A stretch of 64,000 nucleotides of DNA from Dipteris shenzhenensis (GCA_047967505.1 CM106540.1), one strand, 5' to 3'; counted from the first letter of the stretch, positions 9,560 through 22,534 are shown. Numbers and translations: made by a program. Notes: generated by a model from the letters alone, not told the origin.

Positions 9560-12500
9560 ATGGCTATAGATTTTGCTCTAAGGATGGAGGTGATTTTATG
9601 TAGCAAAAGAGAAGTAGTTGCATTTGCTACAATCCATGATAGTGATCCAAATTCTCTTTGTCACTTTAAAAGACTTGGCGAAGATAAGGTGGAAGTTATT
9701 ATATCAAATATTCTTAGTGCACATGTTGAGCTAAATCATAAGTGTGGAGATATGGAAATACTTGGAGATGTTATGTCTTATAACGTTTTCAACAAATCAT
9801 TTATTGCATGGTATAGAGATGAGACTTATCCAACACATCATAAAGAATACAAAGTGCATTTCTTTGGATTTCAGTTTGGGAGATATTTTGCAAATGATAT
9901 CATTTACAAATAAGAATAGAGCGAAAGGTCAAGTTTTGGGGTTTGAACAAGTGGATCAGTGGCGCAAATGAGGATTGTGAAAGTTACTAATGATGGTATG
10001 TATGATAATGTAGCATCACTGGATGGCCCCTATTATGAGGAAGGAAAAAATTTGAGATGAAGCATGCAATTTTTGAAGATTAAAAAGGACATGTGGTTTT
10101 CAATGATAAAGATAAGGTGTACTACAATTTCAAAGGACTTAAAGAATATGCGAATGAGAGCCAAGCTTTGTCCCTTTAGACGTGGATGATTTTAATGGAC
10201 TCAAGTATAGAAGTGACGTCTTATCAGGATTAGATGAGTTCATTTTGGTACCAAGAAACATGAAGAATTTAGAAGCAATGCCTTATATGGAGTGGATGAA
10301 TTCATGCATTTTGAGAAAGGAAAAGATATCAAAAGTGTTGTCCCTTCATATAATTAGATGAATCCAATGTAATCATAGATGAAAATGACATCTTATCAGA
10401 AGTGGATGAATTCAGTGGTACTGAGAAGGCAAAATATTTCAGAAGTCTTATCTGGAGTGGATGAATTCATGCATGTCGAGAAGGATAAAGATATCATCAA
10501 AGTTGTTCCCTCAAACTTGGATGATTTCAATGCACTTAACCATAGAAGTGATATCTTATCGAGAGTGGATGAGTTCATTGGTACCAAGAAAGCAAAAGAT
10601 TTCAAAAGTGATGTCTTAGTAGGAGTGGATGAATTCACACACATTGACAAGGGCAAAGAGTTCAAAAGTGTTGGCTTATCAAACATGGATGACATGGATA
10701 TTGATCCAAATGGTCTTACAATTGCTTCAAAGACAAGATTGAAATCAACAAAGGACTATTAGGTATTTGACTTTGATTGTGATAAGATCAAGGATGCAAC
10801 ATCCCATGAAAACAAAGTGACAAATAAATTTGATAGGGAGAAGTGTACAAATTCAAATAAGGTTGTACAAAAGAAACAAAAAATGGACATACATATGCAT
10901 GAAAAGAAATCAAGTCTAGGAAAAGGTAGAAAAGCAACCAAAGAGAATAAGAGTAATGAATGAAGTTGCTATGCTAAAAGCAATGTGATCTACATGTTGC
11001 AAGCACATATGTATGTGTTCCATTAACTTACATGACATCAATGGGTGTAGAGAACACGTGTGGAAAAGGAGAGGGAGCCAAAGAAATGAATACCTACTCA
11101 TGAGACTCTCTTGCATTCTAGTAAATGACAAGAAAAAGAAAAGTTTTGGACAATATATAAAGCCTCTTATAAATGGAATAAGTATTTGCAATAATGCATA
11201 TTGCATTACTACAGGTTTATCACATGGCACATACTGGGATTTGGCTAATAAAGCAAAGTATGGAGTAAAGTTTAACATTCATGGAAAAATAGGAAAGCCC
11301 AAAACAAGAGCCTCAGCGGTCTCAGGAATAGCAATTTTCAGACACTAGATTCATGAAAATGCTTTACCTCAACCCCATCTATCTGCAATGCATCTTCCGA
11401 TAAGTTTGACAAAAAAAGAAGTATTTAAGTCTATTGGAGAAACACAGAGGCAAAGCGGGCATTCTTTGACATATTTTCACAATTTGTATACTCTTTGGAA
11501 GAAGAGCTTTGGACATGTTAAAATCCCAAAGAGGCAAAAAATGTCAAAGTGCAGTGACTGTGATGATCTAAAGTGAGCACTTGAGAGTACAACCTCTCCA
11601 CAACAAAGAGAAGCATATAGAAAAAAGAGAGAAGTTCATCATGGACTTGTTCAGCATCCTAGAATAAAATATTCATTTTGAGGGAGCAAGCTATTTCTTA
11701 TCCAAATGAATACACATGCATTATTGTAGATGGTATGGATCAAAATACAACAACATTACCTAGATTCGTTAACACTCCACCTAAGCTACAAGGAAAGTAC
11801 TTTTTGAAGACACATTTATGTGGAGTGTTAGTGCATGGATATAAGTTTTTTGAGACATATGGATTGATTCCTTGCATCTACATGATATCAATCAAGTTGT
11901 GACATCCGTTATGAAGGCAATTCATAGTGCACATGCAGAAAAGGTCACTTACTAGCAAATTTGAGAATACAGACAGACAATTGTGAATGAGAGAATACGA
12001 ATGTACTCTTCTTTGGATTTTTCTCAATGCTAATCACTCATCAAATCTTCAATGACATTGAAGTTGGGTTTTTATTGGTTGGGCACACACATAAGGATAT
12101 CGATTAGGTATTTAGCACAGTCTCAAGAGAGCTAAAACACAAGGACATAGACATGATGTATGACTTGATAAGAAAATGTGGGAGGCAAGTTGCTGGCCGC
12201 AAGGAAGGTACAGTATGCTCCATGGTTGAAAGGATGTATGATTGGAAGAGCTTTATTCTATCTTTCATACAAAAAGGTGGTGATGCCCTGATAGGTCATA
12301 GCACTCCACACTACTTTTGCTTTTTCTTAAAGGATGAAAAATCAATGATGCAGTGGTAACACTATTCTCATGATACAACATGGGAACTTGAAGAACCTAC
12401 TCTCTTAACTTCAATTCTGAGCAAAGAAATGCATCCAACATGGGCTTCTATAAAAGAATTTAGCGAGAAATCCAAAGGTGAAATAGAAGGCTTAAAAGCT

Positions 12501-13026
12501 TTTGTTATACACAAAGAGGAGCTGCTGAAGAGATTTCCTAATTGGAAGCACTCTTGGAAGGAACACACTACTATTGTAATTAGGAAGACCTACCAATTGA
12601 TAAAGGACCTTGAGAAAATGCTAGAAGATGATGTTAAGAGAGAACAACCTTTATTTTGGCCAAATGTTGGTAACGACTTGTGGTCTCTTTGAAAATGAGT
12701 TTGAATCATTGCTACCATGTCTGTATTGTGGACCAAAGAAGAGAGAGTTTATGCCACAAATAGACATATATGTTCATTGTTTTGTTACAGTTCGACCATC
12801 GGGCGATGAACATGAGAATGTGAAGTTCTAGGTTGCAAAAGTGGTGGATGTGAGCATGGATGACCATGGGAGAGCTACAACATTTACAATGGTATGGTAT
12901 GAGCCACGTGGTAGGAAGGAGAACCAAGATTACAATACATTGTATACTAGTTGTGTGAAAAAGGAATGGGTCCGAAACAATGAAGCAGTTTCAAAGCTTT
13001 TCACAGAGACAGTCATAGTATCTTGA
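9560..13026 (+). pseudogene. decayed DUF7869-type transposon-derived gene
   Basis: A string of plus-strand frames broken by stops and frameshifts. In order: an N-terminal segment (9560-9913, unrecognised); repeat-coded acidic segment (10190-10760); Lys-rich stretch; a segment at 11388-11576 with KIPKRQKMSKCSDCDDLK; IIVDGMDQNTTTLPRF at 11700-11790; then HLCGVLVHGYKFF. The key signature VGFLLVGHTHKDID is at about 12061-12102, interrupted just after by a stop. KFWVAKV-like and TFTMVWYEPRG segments (12830-12920) end it. The 'DGMDQ ... VGHTH-D/E-DID' pattern belongs to the DUF7869 proteins of non-seed plants and some animals and protists, which I take to be a DDE-nuclease-like transposon domain. 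The domain call is from memory of the motif. Many stops make it non-functional. Confidence 0.65.
10190..10700 (+). repeat. coding tandem repeat, about 165-bp unit in two sub-units
   Basis: The phrase 'gtggatgaattcat' (or a close variant) recurs at about 10230, 10292, 10402, 10456, 10566 and 10626, with spacings near 60, 110, 54, 110 and 60. This makes three copies of a two-part unit. The last copies stay in frame and encode GVDEF-H-DKGK-FKSV repeats, so the repeat probably arose while the gene was coding. Confidence 0.75.
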
Positions 13027-13040
13027 AAATCAAGGACAAA

Positions 13041-14098
13041 GAAAACAAAGAAGCACGTGGGGTGTGATGTAGAAGGAAAAATAAAAATAATGCAACCAAT
13101 CATTTTGCACATTACAAAGTTCTTAAAGATGCTTGTTAAGGAGGAAGTAGAAGGAGATAGCACAAATGAAGAATGCCCATGATAACACCATTCAAGCATC
13201 AATAAAGACTGAAGGTGATGTTGGTCAGATGAGAGTGAATGAAGATGGCACCTTTTAACATGAACAGGATCCTTAAAAATAAGAAATACAAAATTAGAAT
13301 TTAATAGTAGTTTTTGCATTATTAGTGCAACATTGTAGAGAGATATTGTGAAATCTATTATGTGGAAATGCCAGTGCCCAAAAGTAAACTTTGATTCATT
13401 TTCATAAATTAAACTTTCCATTTCGGAAGGATTTTAGGATTATTCCAAATGTAGACTTTGGAGTCCAAAATTAATGACATAAGTATTTTTTGTATCATCC
13501 TCTTTTGAATTTGCATCGTCTTTGTATCTGCAATCTTCAATTTATTTTCATTGTATTCAATCTACAATTTGCTTACATGCAATTTGAAACAATAAATAAT
13601 ATTTTGCCTTTGTGTTTGCAATCTCAATTTACTTACATGCAAAATGAAATAATATTCAACAAATCTTAATGTAACATGCAAAAGGAAATAATACTCAATT
13701 TTACTTACATGGAAAAGGAAACAATATTCAGTAATAAACAAGAAAAAGAACATCCCCTTCAGGGCATATGTTACTCTAGCCTAAGCTTCTTCTTGCTTGG
13801 TTCAGCTCCCTTTTTAGCTTACTAAAAAAGAGAAGGTTGCACAATTTCATTTTCTATGGCTTGGAAATCCATAACACCAGCTAGACTTACAATAGCTACG
13901 ATGCTATGGAGAGGTTTGGATCATGTGTCTGAGAATAAAAATAAGGATACATTATGCCTTATCAAAACAACGTGATCCACAGTCAGATGGATGGCCCTCA
14001 TTTTCACCATCTGACTATGGACCCTAAACATCATAATATTTAACTTTCCATCTAGTGATAATTGCCGATGGAAGACCAAAATTTGTTGATCCACTCGT
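13041..14098. other. intergenic; short AT-rich repeats
   Basis: At 13560-13740 the phrase 'ttacatgcaaaatgaaataatattcaa' recurs about four times with variation. The rest shows no gene. Confidence 0.5.
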
Positions 14099-15345
14099 TT
14101 GATGTATTGGCCAATTGAAGCCATGTTCACAGCTTTCAAGTCATTTTTGAATAAGTTTTTACAGATGTTCTTGGATGATTTGTGCATCCATTCAAACAAA
14201 CAGGACCACTTCAAATGTCTTGAAGTACTAATCAAATGTAGGGAGTATGGCATCTCCCTAAATCCAACAAAATGCCAGTTCATGGTCACCCACGGAGTTG
14301 TTTTGGGACACATCATCTCTCAACATGGGATTGCAACTGACATGGACAAAATCAAAATCATCATGGAATTGCCTCCTCCTACAAATGCCAAAGGTGTACA
14401 GGTCTTTATGGGACATGCCGGCTATTATAGAAGATTTATATTTGGGTATGCCATGATAGCCAGACCACTTTACAAATTATTAGTGGAATTCTTATGGACC
14501 GAAGAGTGAGACCAAGCCTTTGAGCTTTTAAAGTGGTGCCTAATCACAGCACCCATCCTTATATCTCCCCATTGGGATATTGATTTTCATGTTCATACTG
14601 ATGGATCCAAGTATGAAATTGGGAGTGTGCTTTGTCAACCTGGTGAACATAAGAAAGACTACCCCTTCTACTTCACCAGTCGACAACTCAATGATGCAGA
14701 GATCAACTATACAACCACAGAAAGAGAAGCCCTAGCGATGGTGTATAGTGTAAAGAAATTTCAGCACTATCTATTGGCAAATGATTTTGTCTTCTTTACC
14801 GACCATCAAGCATTGCTTTATCTTGTGAACCGTCCGTGTACCACAGGAAGAATAACCAGATGGCTCCTCTTGCTTCAAGAATTCAACTTCAAAATAGTGG
14901 TGCGCAAAGGTGCCCAACACTACATTGCCGATCACATGTCTCGAGTCAAGTCAAGAGAAGAAGCCCCTGGAGTAGACGATGACTTACCAGATGCCACACC
15001 ATTTCAAATAGATGCTGTTCCAGAGTGGTGTGGAGATATCATTGGGTACTTGATGGCAAGAAGACCACCCCCTGACATGAAAGTAGTAGATGCCAGAAAA
15101 TTGATTCTAAAGGCTGCACCCTATCAACTCATTGCAGGACAACTATATAAGATGGGCAAGGACTAGATATTAAGAAGATGTGTAATGCCTCATGAGATCA
15201 TGCCAATCCTGAGTGAAGTCCATGAAGGCATTGCAGGAGGACACTTCCAAGGGGAAGCCACAGCAAGAAAAGTTCTCCTTGCAGGACTGATGGCCAACAC
15301 TGTGGGCAAATGCCTATGAATATGTAAACCGAGTACAGGTCCTAT
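14099..15345 (+). pseudogene. Ty3/Gypsy pol relic: RT end, RNase H, start of integrase
   Basis: Homology starts near 14130. The RT catalytic box is FLDDL, followed by LNPTKCQF and LGHIISQHGI at the usual spacing. RNase H begins at HVHTDGSKYEIGSVL (14593) and includes YFTSRQLNDAEINY, TTEREALAMVYSVKKF and TDHQALLYLV. The start of integrase's zinc region (HEGIAGGHFQ) follows at about 15220. The reading frame from 14099 to about 15319 holds only two or three in-frame stops (14507-14509, 15164-15166, near 15318), with a frameshift after about 15330. The N-terminal RT, the rest of integrase and both LTRs are absent. Confidence 0.88.
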
Positions 15346-16740
15346 GGCTACTTTGTTGGCCAACCCATATCTAATCAGCGACAGTTATTGCTACAGCATG
15401 TGGTAGAGCACTAGCATGTATAGCATGGGGTTGTCAAGGACCTCACCATGAGTCTTGAGGTATTCCCACATCTAGGTGCAAAAGGAGTTCACCCATTTGG
15501 TCACCTATGGCACTGCCAATCTTGCAAGGATGTTGGGCATGATTGATTGGTGGTGGTCAGTATGCTTGACCTAAGTCAACCAATACCACTGGAGCACGCA
15601 TGCCAATTTCTCCAATGTTATTGTGATCCACAATTGCCACCCACACACTCATAATCAATGAGTCTCTAAGCATGGGGCTTTTAGAGTGTGATAAGGAGTA
15701 CAACAGTATGTGTATAGAATACAAGTCTTAAGGGCAATCAATTTGATTATTGTGATTTGTGAAAAAGCAGGCCCAAATTTTCTATGATTCATAGATATTT
15801 TTGCATCTCCAAATACTCCTTGCCAAAGACATACTGAGGTGGAGAAGGCCTTAGGCTTCTTTGTCTTCTTGACTTTGGCAGGAGGAGATCTATTGTAGAT
15901 ACGTTGTAGATAGAACTAAGTCAAAGAAATCACCACAGTATAGTGAAGTGTTGATGGTGGAGAAGACTTCAGTGTTGATGGGAAGTTCATCTCATCAAAG
16001 TGCAATGTTGATGTGAAAGAAGCCTATAGTTGCTTCAGCTACGATGATGCCTTAAGTGCAAGCTTTTAGTGTCAAACTTGAAATTTTAATTGAAACGATG
16101 CTCAGCTTCATACGTCTTTTTATGAGGCTGATCATCTTAATGGTTGTGTATTCCATTGTCATTGAAGGGAAAAAGAGGGGACTCTAGTAATAAATAGCAC
16201 CCCATACTTTTAGACCTCATCGTACTATTTTCCCTACCCTTGAGAACCATTGATGTGACACTTCTCTACTATTGGTGTGACATTTGTTTATAGCCCTCTC
16301 TCATTTTCCCTTTCCCTTGGATCATTATGTCATGCACCAAGGGAAGAACTTCCAAAATATGCTCTAAAAACATCCAAAATAGCCATCCTTATTTCCCCCC
16401 CTTTCCCCCTCTATGACATAAGCCCCTAAGTATGAATGCCAATTTCGTAGCTACTTTTTCTTTTGATGTCTTCAAGTGGATGTAAGGGGATACACCACAT
16501 TTCACAATACACAAATGTACAATAAGTTATCTAAGTTCAACGTGGTACCCCCACATAAAACTTCTGCATGTAGTCTTTGCATGTAGGAAGTGTGACTCTA
16601 TTTGTTCAAAAAATAATAATGTAATGATTATGATGGACTATTGATCATAATGTAATGATGATGATGATTGACTTTGGAGTTTGCATGTAACTGAGGGGGG
16701 GGGATCAGGCGTGTCCAACGGTAGAGAAGCCCCCTGTCCA
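15346..16740. other. intergenic, nothing recognised
   Basis: No gene or element boundary found. A G-run (about 16694-16702) lies near the shift to the GC-richer island. Confidence 0.4.
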
Positions 16741-17196
16741 AGCACCATCCACCTTGCCCAAGCACCAACCACTCGTTAAGCATTTCACAAAAAATTGTGG
16801 GTGTGAGGAGAGGTACTCCTTCGACCTACTAGTTTGCTGCATTAAATATTATCGTTTTGCACTCTCATTTACAACTTCCAATGGAGATAAGCAGCCCAAT
16901 TGGTTGGGGTCAGCTTGCCCGCCCCACCAGTCAGCTACATTTATTACGGAAGCAAAAGAGCGCCGTTTATGTGTGACCGTGATGATCCAAATTGCTTGTG
17001 AACTAAGCAAACGTCATGATCAAGAATAAAGGGATATGCGTGACCGTCCCTTTGTCCCCTAAACACCTTGAGTTGGTGTTCAATGCTATCTCTTCTAGCC
17101 AAGGGCTTGTTTCCACGTCCTCGAGTGCGACGCTCGTCTGCCACATGCAAGGCACACTCCACTTTTGAAAATGATGATTCAGGACTTTTTGAAATT

Positions 17197-17515
17197 TGAT
17201 GGACTTGTTGGAGCATCGATGTGCTTAACGCCGTTGCCACCATGCTCTCGCACGTGTGAACTGAACTAGCTGAGCGCTCGGGCAACCAAATGCGCGCATT
17301 TGAGCTGAGTGGAAACAAGCCCCAAGAAGACCCACATCAAAGTTAAGGCTTCAGCACTTCACACTCTCGGGTGGCGAGCTGGACTTTTCGAAATTTGATG
17401 GACTTGTTGGAGCATCGATGTGCTTAATTAGCTGAGCGCTCGAGCAACCGAATGCGCGCATCTGAGTTGAGTGGAAACAAGCCCCAAGAGGACCCACATC
17501 AAAGTTAAGGCAGGC
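17197..17515. repeat. direct duplication upstream of the TBL gene
   Basis: A segment running from 'gaaatttgatggacttgttgg' to 'cacatcaaagttaaggc' occurs at about 17189-17350 and again at 17389-17512. The second copy lacks about 40 bp after 'gatgtgcttaa' and has scattered substitutions. 'cacatcaacgttaaggcag' occurs a third time at about 17530. Confidence 0.8.
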
Positions 17516-17700
17516 AGGCTAGTGGCAAGGCACCCACATCAACGTTAAGGCAGACTACTGGCAAGGCAGTTGTATTCCCGTCTGAACATGGCATACGAGG
17601 GCTAATTTGTCAATTCCGGAAAGTTGATCCTGTCGATCTGAAGTTTTTTTATTTCTGAACTGAGCCAGCGGCCAGCCTCAGCTGTCCATTTCGGAGTAGG

Positions 17701-17816
17701 GAATCGTTGGCGGCCTTCCTTTACCGAGAGGAAATCAGTGTAGCCGGTGACCGGCGTTTAGGCTAGGAGCTGGTGGAGCCGGTTTCCGATCGGTAAAGGA
17801 AGGCCGTTGACGATTT
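17701..17816. repeat. inverted repeat upstream of the TBL gene
   Basis: Arms at about 17701-17726 and 17790-17816, centred on CGGCCTTCCTTTACC and its complement, pair over about 25 bp with three mismatches across a 63-bp spacer. Function unknown. Confidence 0.75.
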
Positions 17817-18486
17817 CCGGCCTTCAATGGCTTGGGGAGGCCCGGTTGATACGTGGACTGATATGGGACGTTAGATTCGAAGCGCCACATTTCGTTCGTA
17901 GGATGAGAAAGCTAATCGAAGGGCACACGAGCATCGTCGCGCATACACCGTAAGATCAAGAAGGTGATCGAACGGCTCACGAAAAGAGCATTTTCATGAC
18001 CCTACGATCGAGGTCAAGATCTAACGGTTTATAATCGCGGTAAATTTTGGCCCTTCGATTGGGATTCCATCCAACGATTTGGAATCGAGCGTCCGCCTAT
18101 GGTACAGTGCATAATAACTATCCGGTCAAAATTGACCGGGTGGTACATATTCTGCCAGTCAGCAGTCTGCAGATTCCTGTTCAAAAAGATGGGAGATCCG
18201 ACGGCCAGGATCGCTGCTGCGCCGAACGCAGCCATTGAACCTTCCCATTTTCAAAATGATTGTACTCGTGAGTCTCACAAATCCAAACGGTACTCGTCCT
18301 TAGCTCTTGCCATCATCTGCATCATCATGGAAGCTCAACCAATGGTTGCTCACGTTAGTTTCATTGTTTCAGCGGCTATCGCTCAAGCTCCTCGTGTTGA
18401 GACTGGGCTTCGACGATCACCTTTGTGAGACTCGGCTGAAAATCTCACCAACTGAAGATCATCTTGATGAGCCTACTGGCCGGAAG

Positions 18487-20216
18487 ATGCTGCCATGCCG
18501 AGGCACAGAATGCTCGTTCTTCTTGGTGACCACTCTCGTGCTCTCGGCCCTTGCCTTGCAGCTCTTGGGTTTTGGTTCCCTCACAACAAGTCGTGGCACA
18601 AACAGAAAACATCTGCTTCTGCACGTCCCCGACCGCTCCCCTGCTGCACTGTGCGACATCTTCTCCGGCCGCTGGGTGCGTGATCATGCCTACCCCCTCT
18701 ACCAACCTGGTTCTTGCCCCTTTGTTGAAGAGGCTTTCAGCTGTCTAGAGAACGGCAGGCCCGATGCAGAGTACACTAGGTGGAGATGGCAGCCTAACGA
18801 CTGTGAGATTCCGAGGTATGCCAAGGCACCTACCTGTTCGTCCAAGTTTGTAATCGTGTAGCTTAAACAGAAACCGCGACGGTTTTGCGCTTTGTCTATT
18901 TGTTGCTTACATTATTTCGGAATCTGCGAGAAGGTTCAATGCCACGGATTTGCTACGAAGGTTGAGAGGCAAGCGACTGGTTTTCGTGGGGGATTCGCTT
19001 AACAGGAACCAATGGGAATCCATGTTGTGCCTCTTAGCGGAAGCGGTGGCCGATAAGAGCAGAGTGTTCGAGGTCAATGGCGAGCGAATTACCAAGGAAA
19101 AGGGTACATTTGCCTTCCGATTCCAGGTCAGGAAATGCTCACAGTTCGTGCATTGCCATCTTGTCATGAAGAAATCACTGCTCTAATAAATTGATGCTTG
19201 CAGGATTATGATTGCCAGGTAGAATTCTACAGGTCGCATTTCCTGATGGCTGAGGAATACAGTGAACAGAGCACCTTAGGAAAGCCAGAGTTTACGCTGA
19301 GGCTAGACATGGTAGACAGATCTCAAACAAGATGGAGGAAGGCGGCTGTTCTTGTATTTACAACTGGGCATTGGTGGACTCATGGCAAGACACGGAAAGG
19401 GTAAGTGGTCTTGATCAATGATATAATTTTTGTTGTTACTCAACAAAACAAGCACGACTAGCTTCATGACAAACTAACATATGCAACTCCTCATAAGGAT
19501 GTACAAATAGTTTGGTTTGTATCCTTTTTTTGTAGATTTTGTATTCAACGTTTTGTTAATCGAGAGGTACACTTCACGACGTTGTTCTTTGTTCGCCTAG
19601 GAAAGGATGAACTTTTATCAGGAGGGTGACACGATCCACCCCAAGCTGAACCTGATTCTGGCCTTCAGCAAGGCCATGAGGACTTGGGCAGCATGGGTGG
19701 ACAAGTTCGTAAATCCAAGGAAGACGCTGGTGTTTCTTAGTGGTTACTCCCCCGCTCATTTCAGGTAATTAAGGAACGGTTTCTTATACATTGTTTACGA
19801 CTGGTCCATCAGTGCAATTATCAGCTCTGGAGTCCCTTCAGTATATTTACAAGATTACCGTGGCTCAAACTGTGGAATTCTTGTTTATCAGAGGTGGCCA
19901 ATGGAATTCTGGTGGTGAATGCCAGAGAGAGACAGAACCCATTTTCCATGAATCTCAGCTCCCAAGCAATCCAGAGAAGATGCCAGTATTGGAGAGGACG
20001 GTCCAGCTGATGAACTTTCAAGTGAAATTTCTCAATTTGACCAGGCTTTCGAGTTTTCGAAAAGATGCGCATCCTTCGATATATGGCCATCACAACAGGA
20101 CTCACCAAGGTGGCTCTCATGTGCAAGCGTATGAGGATTGCAGCCACTGGTGCTTGCCTGGGGTTCCAGATGTGTGGAATGAGCTATTGTATGCCCTGTT
20201 AGTCATGAATATATGA
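18487..20216 (+). CDS. TBL/PMR5-family polysaccharide O-acetyltransferase, five exons, intact
   Basis: Exons 18487-18815, 18934-19126, 19204-19400, 19606-19764 and 19892-20216; all introns are GT-AG and short (77-205 bp). The product is 400 residues, normal for the family. ATG 18487 is the first in-frame Met and is followed by a signal-anchor segment (residues 11-29), giving a type II Golgi protein. The PMR5N domain starts at CDIFSGRWV (56-64) and includes WRWQP. The esterase-like domain carries GDS (129-131, nucleophile Ser131), [10 protein letters not shown] and the DCSHWCLPG block with Asp375 and His378, so the full triad is present. Known relatives transfer acetyl groups to xylan, mannan, xyloglucan or pectin in the Golgi; the substrate here cannot be read from sequence. 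In the fourth intron-exon junction an AG at 19599-19600 would give a stop, so 19606 is chosen. A possible poly(A) signal, AATAAATT, lies near 20369. It is the only intact host gene seen. Confidence 0.93.
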
Positions 20217-21325
20217 GTTTGAATGAAGGTTTGGCTTAACGTATCCAATTTCATAGCATACAAAAGGAAACCTTGTCAAGGTGATTTTATTTCTATTGGC
20301 ATTAATGTTGTACACGTTGATTCTCAAATCATTTTTCATGTTTATGGTGTATATCATGACTGTCTTTTAATAAATTAAAAACATGGGAATACTATGATTA
20401 AGCACATATTTTTTATATATTGACATCTTATCTTTTAAAGAGTTTGTAGATTACCCTTGTAATCATGGCATTGAGATCATGCTTTAATGAACATAGAATT
20501 TCAGCATCCTTCCCTCTTCTTCCTCTTTTCTCTCCCTTCTCTTAGTCCACCACTTCCCTTCTCAAGCCAACATCGACACACACACACACACACACATACG
20601 CATGTAAGAATGTTCATGCACATGTGTGTGCTCACACATACATGCAAAGCAATGATGAGATTGCTATGCATGTATTGCTATATAGCAATGATTGCTTTGC
20701 AATAGACTTCGATGTAGTGTATAGAGGTTATGATATGGTACAGATGTAGAAGTCATTTCTTTTACAACAATGAATTCTATATGCATGGCCTCTTTCAAAT
20801 TTCAAGTTCATTTTAGGATGTGAATAAATTGCTTCCTTGCTAGTGAAGTCAACATTGTTGTTCCAAGCTTGAAGTTGATATCTAGCATCATGGCCACCCA
20901 ACCTTGCCATTGTCTACCTTCTCTTCCCTTGCGTGCGTCTCCTCCCTCATCCTCCCCACCCCTTCCTCATCTCTCTCACACCATTGATGCCTTCTACCAC
21001 CCTTGCCCTGCCATTCTCTTAGCCACCCTTTCCCCATCATGCTCTTAGCACCCTTGCCTTACCACGCTCTCAATGGCTTGACCCCTCACTCTTGAAGACC
21101 ATCTAGATCTTACCTTTTTATGTTGCTTTCTACTTTGGCATTGCCTCAGACATTAATCCTCTCCCTCTAGTATCCCTTATTGCTCTATTATTACCTCGAA
21201 CATTGGACCCTTTCCCATTAGTTAGTGTTATATCCCCCATCCTTTCCCCCTCTGCTCCCTCTTGTACTCCCTATTTGTTCCTCCACTCCCATTCCTCCCC
21301 CCCTCCCTCCCTCCCTCCCTCCCTC

Positions 21326-21375
<50 letters not shown>

Positions 21376-22190
21376 AATAGGGTCCTTGGCTAGTTGCATT
21401 GTGGTGGCCAAGCCCCTTGACATCTCATTGGAATATCTAGAAAGGGTCTAAGTCCATTCTTATTTTACATCCCATTTTCTAGTAATCATTGGAAGAAGAA
21501 AAGGGGGAAAAGATGCGAGCGGTTATTCACCATACATCATGTGGACCTCTCTATATCTTTCCACAACCACTATAAGCTTCCTTGGACTAGTGGGAGGGGG
21601 AATTTTTAAAAATATGTGGGGTAGGTGTTGCATCTTGTGCTACCAAGAACCCTAGTTAATCAAGATCTTGTAAGGTGAAAATAATATGCCTAACATTGCA
21701 AACCTAGAGACTAATGGGTAAGAAAGCTATATTCCAATTTTATTCTAGGGAACCTTATTAGACCCAGATAGCTGGTAGGCTTAACTTGCACTTCTTCTCT
21801 TTATTAGGTCCTTACCATGGCAAAATAATAGCTGCAAGGTCCACATGGGACTAATCAATGAATCTTCGTAAGGGGATGGACATTGCACATACTCTTATTC
21901 CTCAATCCTCTTTACAAGGCCTACATCCATAGATAGATCTATACCATAGTAGTGAGTCTTGGACTCTATTTGGTTATAAAGCTTAGATACAGATTAGTTC
22001 GAGATGAGATATGCCTAGCTATTTTTTAGAGGGGGTGGTGGGAGCTAAGAGGAAATTCATTTAATGGCTCCCCCTCCCTCTTGGAATTTAGATTTGGACA
22101 CCGATATCTTTCCAACCATATCTCAAAATGATATTGGTCAACATATCAAATCACATGGCGTGTTGTGTCTCCATGATGGTGATTTTTGAC
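20217..22190. other. intergenic downstream of the TBL gene
   Basis: No gene recognised. Contains a (CA)n tract near 20574-20596, pyrimidine-rich runs, and (CCCT)n followed by (CT)n at about 21296-21377. Short frames over these tracts are incidental. Confidence 0.6.
21296..21377. repeat. (CCCT)n-(CT)n microsatellite
   Basis: CCCTCCCT units run directly into an almost pure CT array of about 45 bp. Confidence 0.9.
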
Positions 22191-22516
22191 ATGCCTAGGG
22201 GTTGGGGGGGTGATGGGGGGATAGGGGGATGGGCCGAGGGTTGGGGGGTGGTTGAACAGAATTTGCAACATCATGTGTAAATGTTAATGTGAACTAATTG
22301 TTAGAGGAAAGTTGTTTATATTCATTCTTTTCAACTAAATGGTCATGGGAAAGTTATATGTATTCATTCTTATGAATGAAATAAACTATTGTGTTCTTTG
22401 TAAACACCTCTGAATATATGTGAGAAAGAAGAGAAAGAGATTGGGAAAAGCCTTTTGTATGTGATTTTGAGATAGTGTATAATTTTTGTGAGTTTTTGTT
22501 TGAAGAGGGCAAATGC
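22190..22516 (+). repeat. left member of a diverged direct-repeat pair around the DUF7869 relic
   Basis: A G-rich run, 'aacatcatgtgtaaatg', 'aaatggtcatg.gaaagtt' and 'gagaaagaagagaaag...ttgggaaaag...tgtgattttga' appear here and again, in the same order, at 23766-24362. The right copy has an insertion of about 250 bp. The pair brackets the relic at 22535-23721 like worn LTRs or a segmental duplication. Confidence 0.55.
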
Positions 22517-22534
22517 TATGTGATTCATTTTGTA

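Larger units (their letters stand above)
16741..18486. other. GC-richer upstream region of the TBL gene
   Basis: Base composition rises and retroelement similarity disappears, suggesting low-copy DNA. No convincing TATA box or transcription start can be assigned by eye. The frame of exon 1 stays open upstream to 18307 but has no ATG before 18487. Confidence 0.45.

Noticed and set aside
12930-13421. 163-residue minus-strand frame
   Set aside because: It is antisense to the end of the DUF7869 relic and is low-complexity Phe/Ser/His-rich sequence without known motifs.
18307-18486. Extending the TBL first exon upstream to 18307
   Set aside because: The frame is open but has no ATG before 18487, and the signal anchor fits directly after the 18487 Met.
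19601-19606. Splice acceptor AG at 19599-19600 for TBL exon 4
   Set aside because: It would bring a TGA into frame two codons later; AG at 19604-19605 restores the conserved reading into NFYQEGD.
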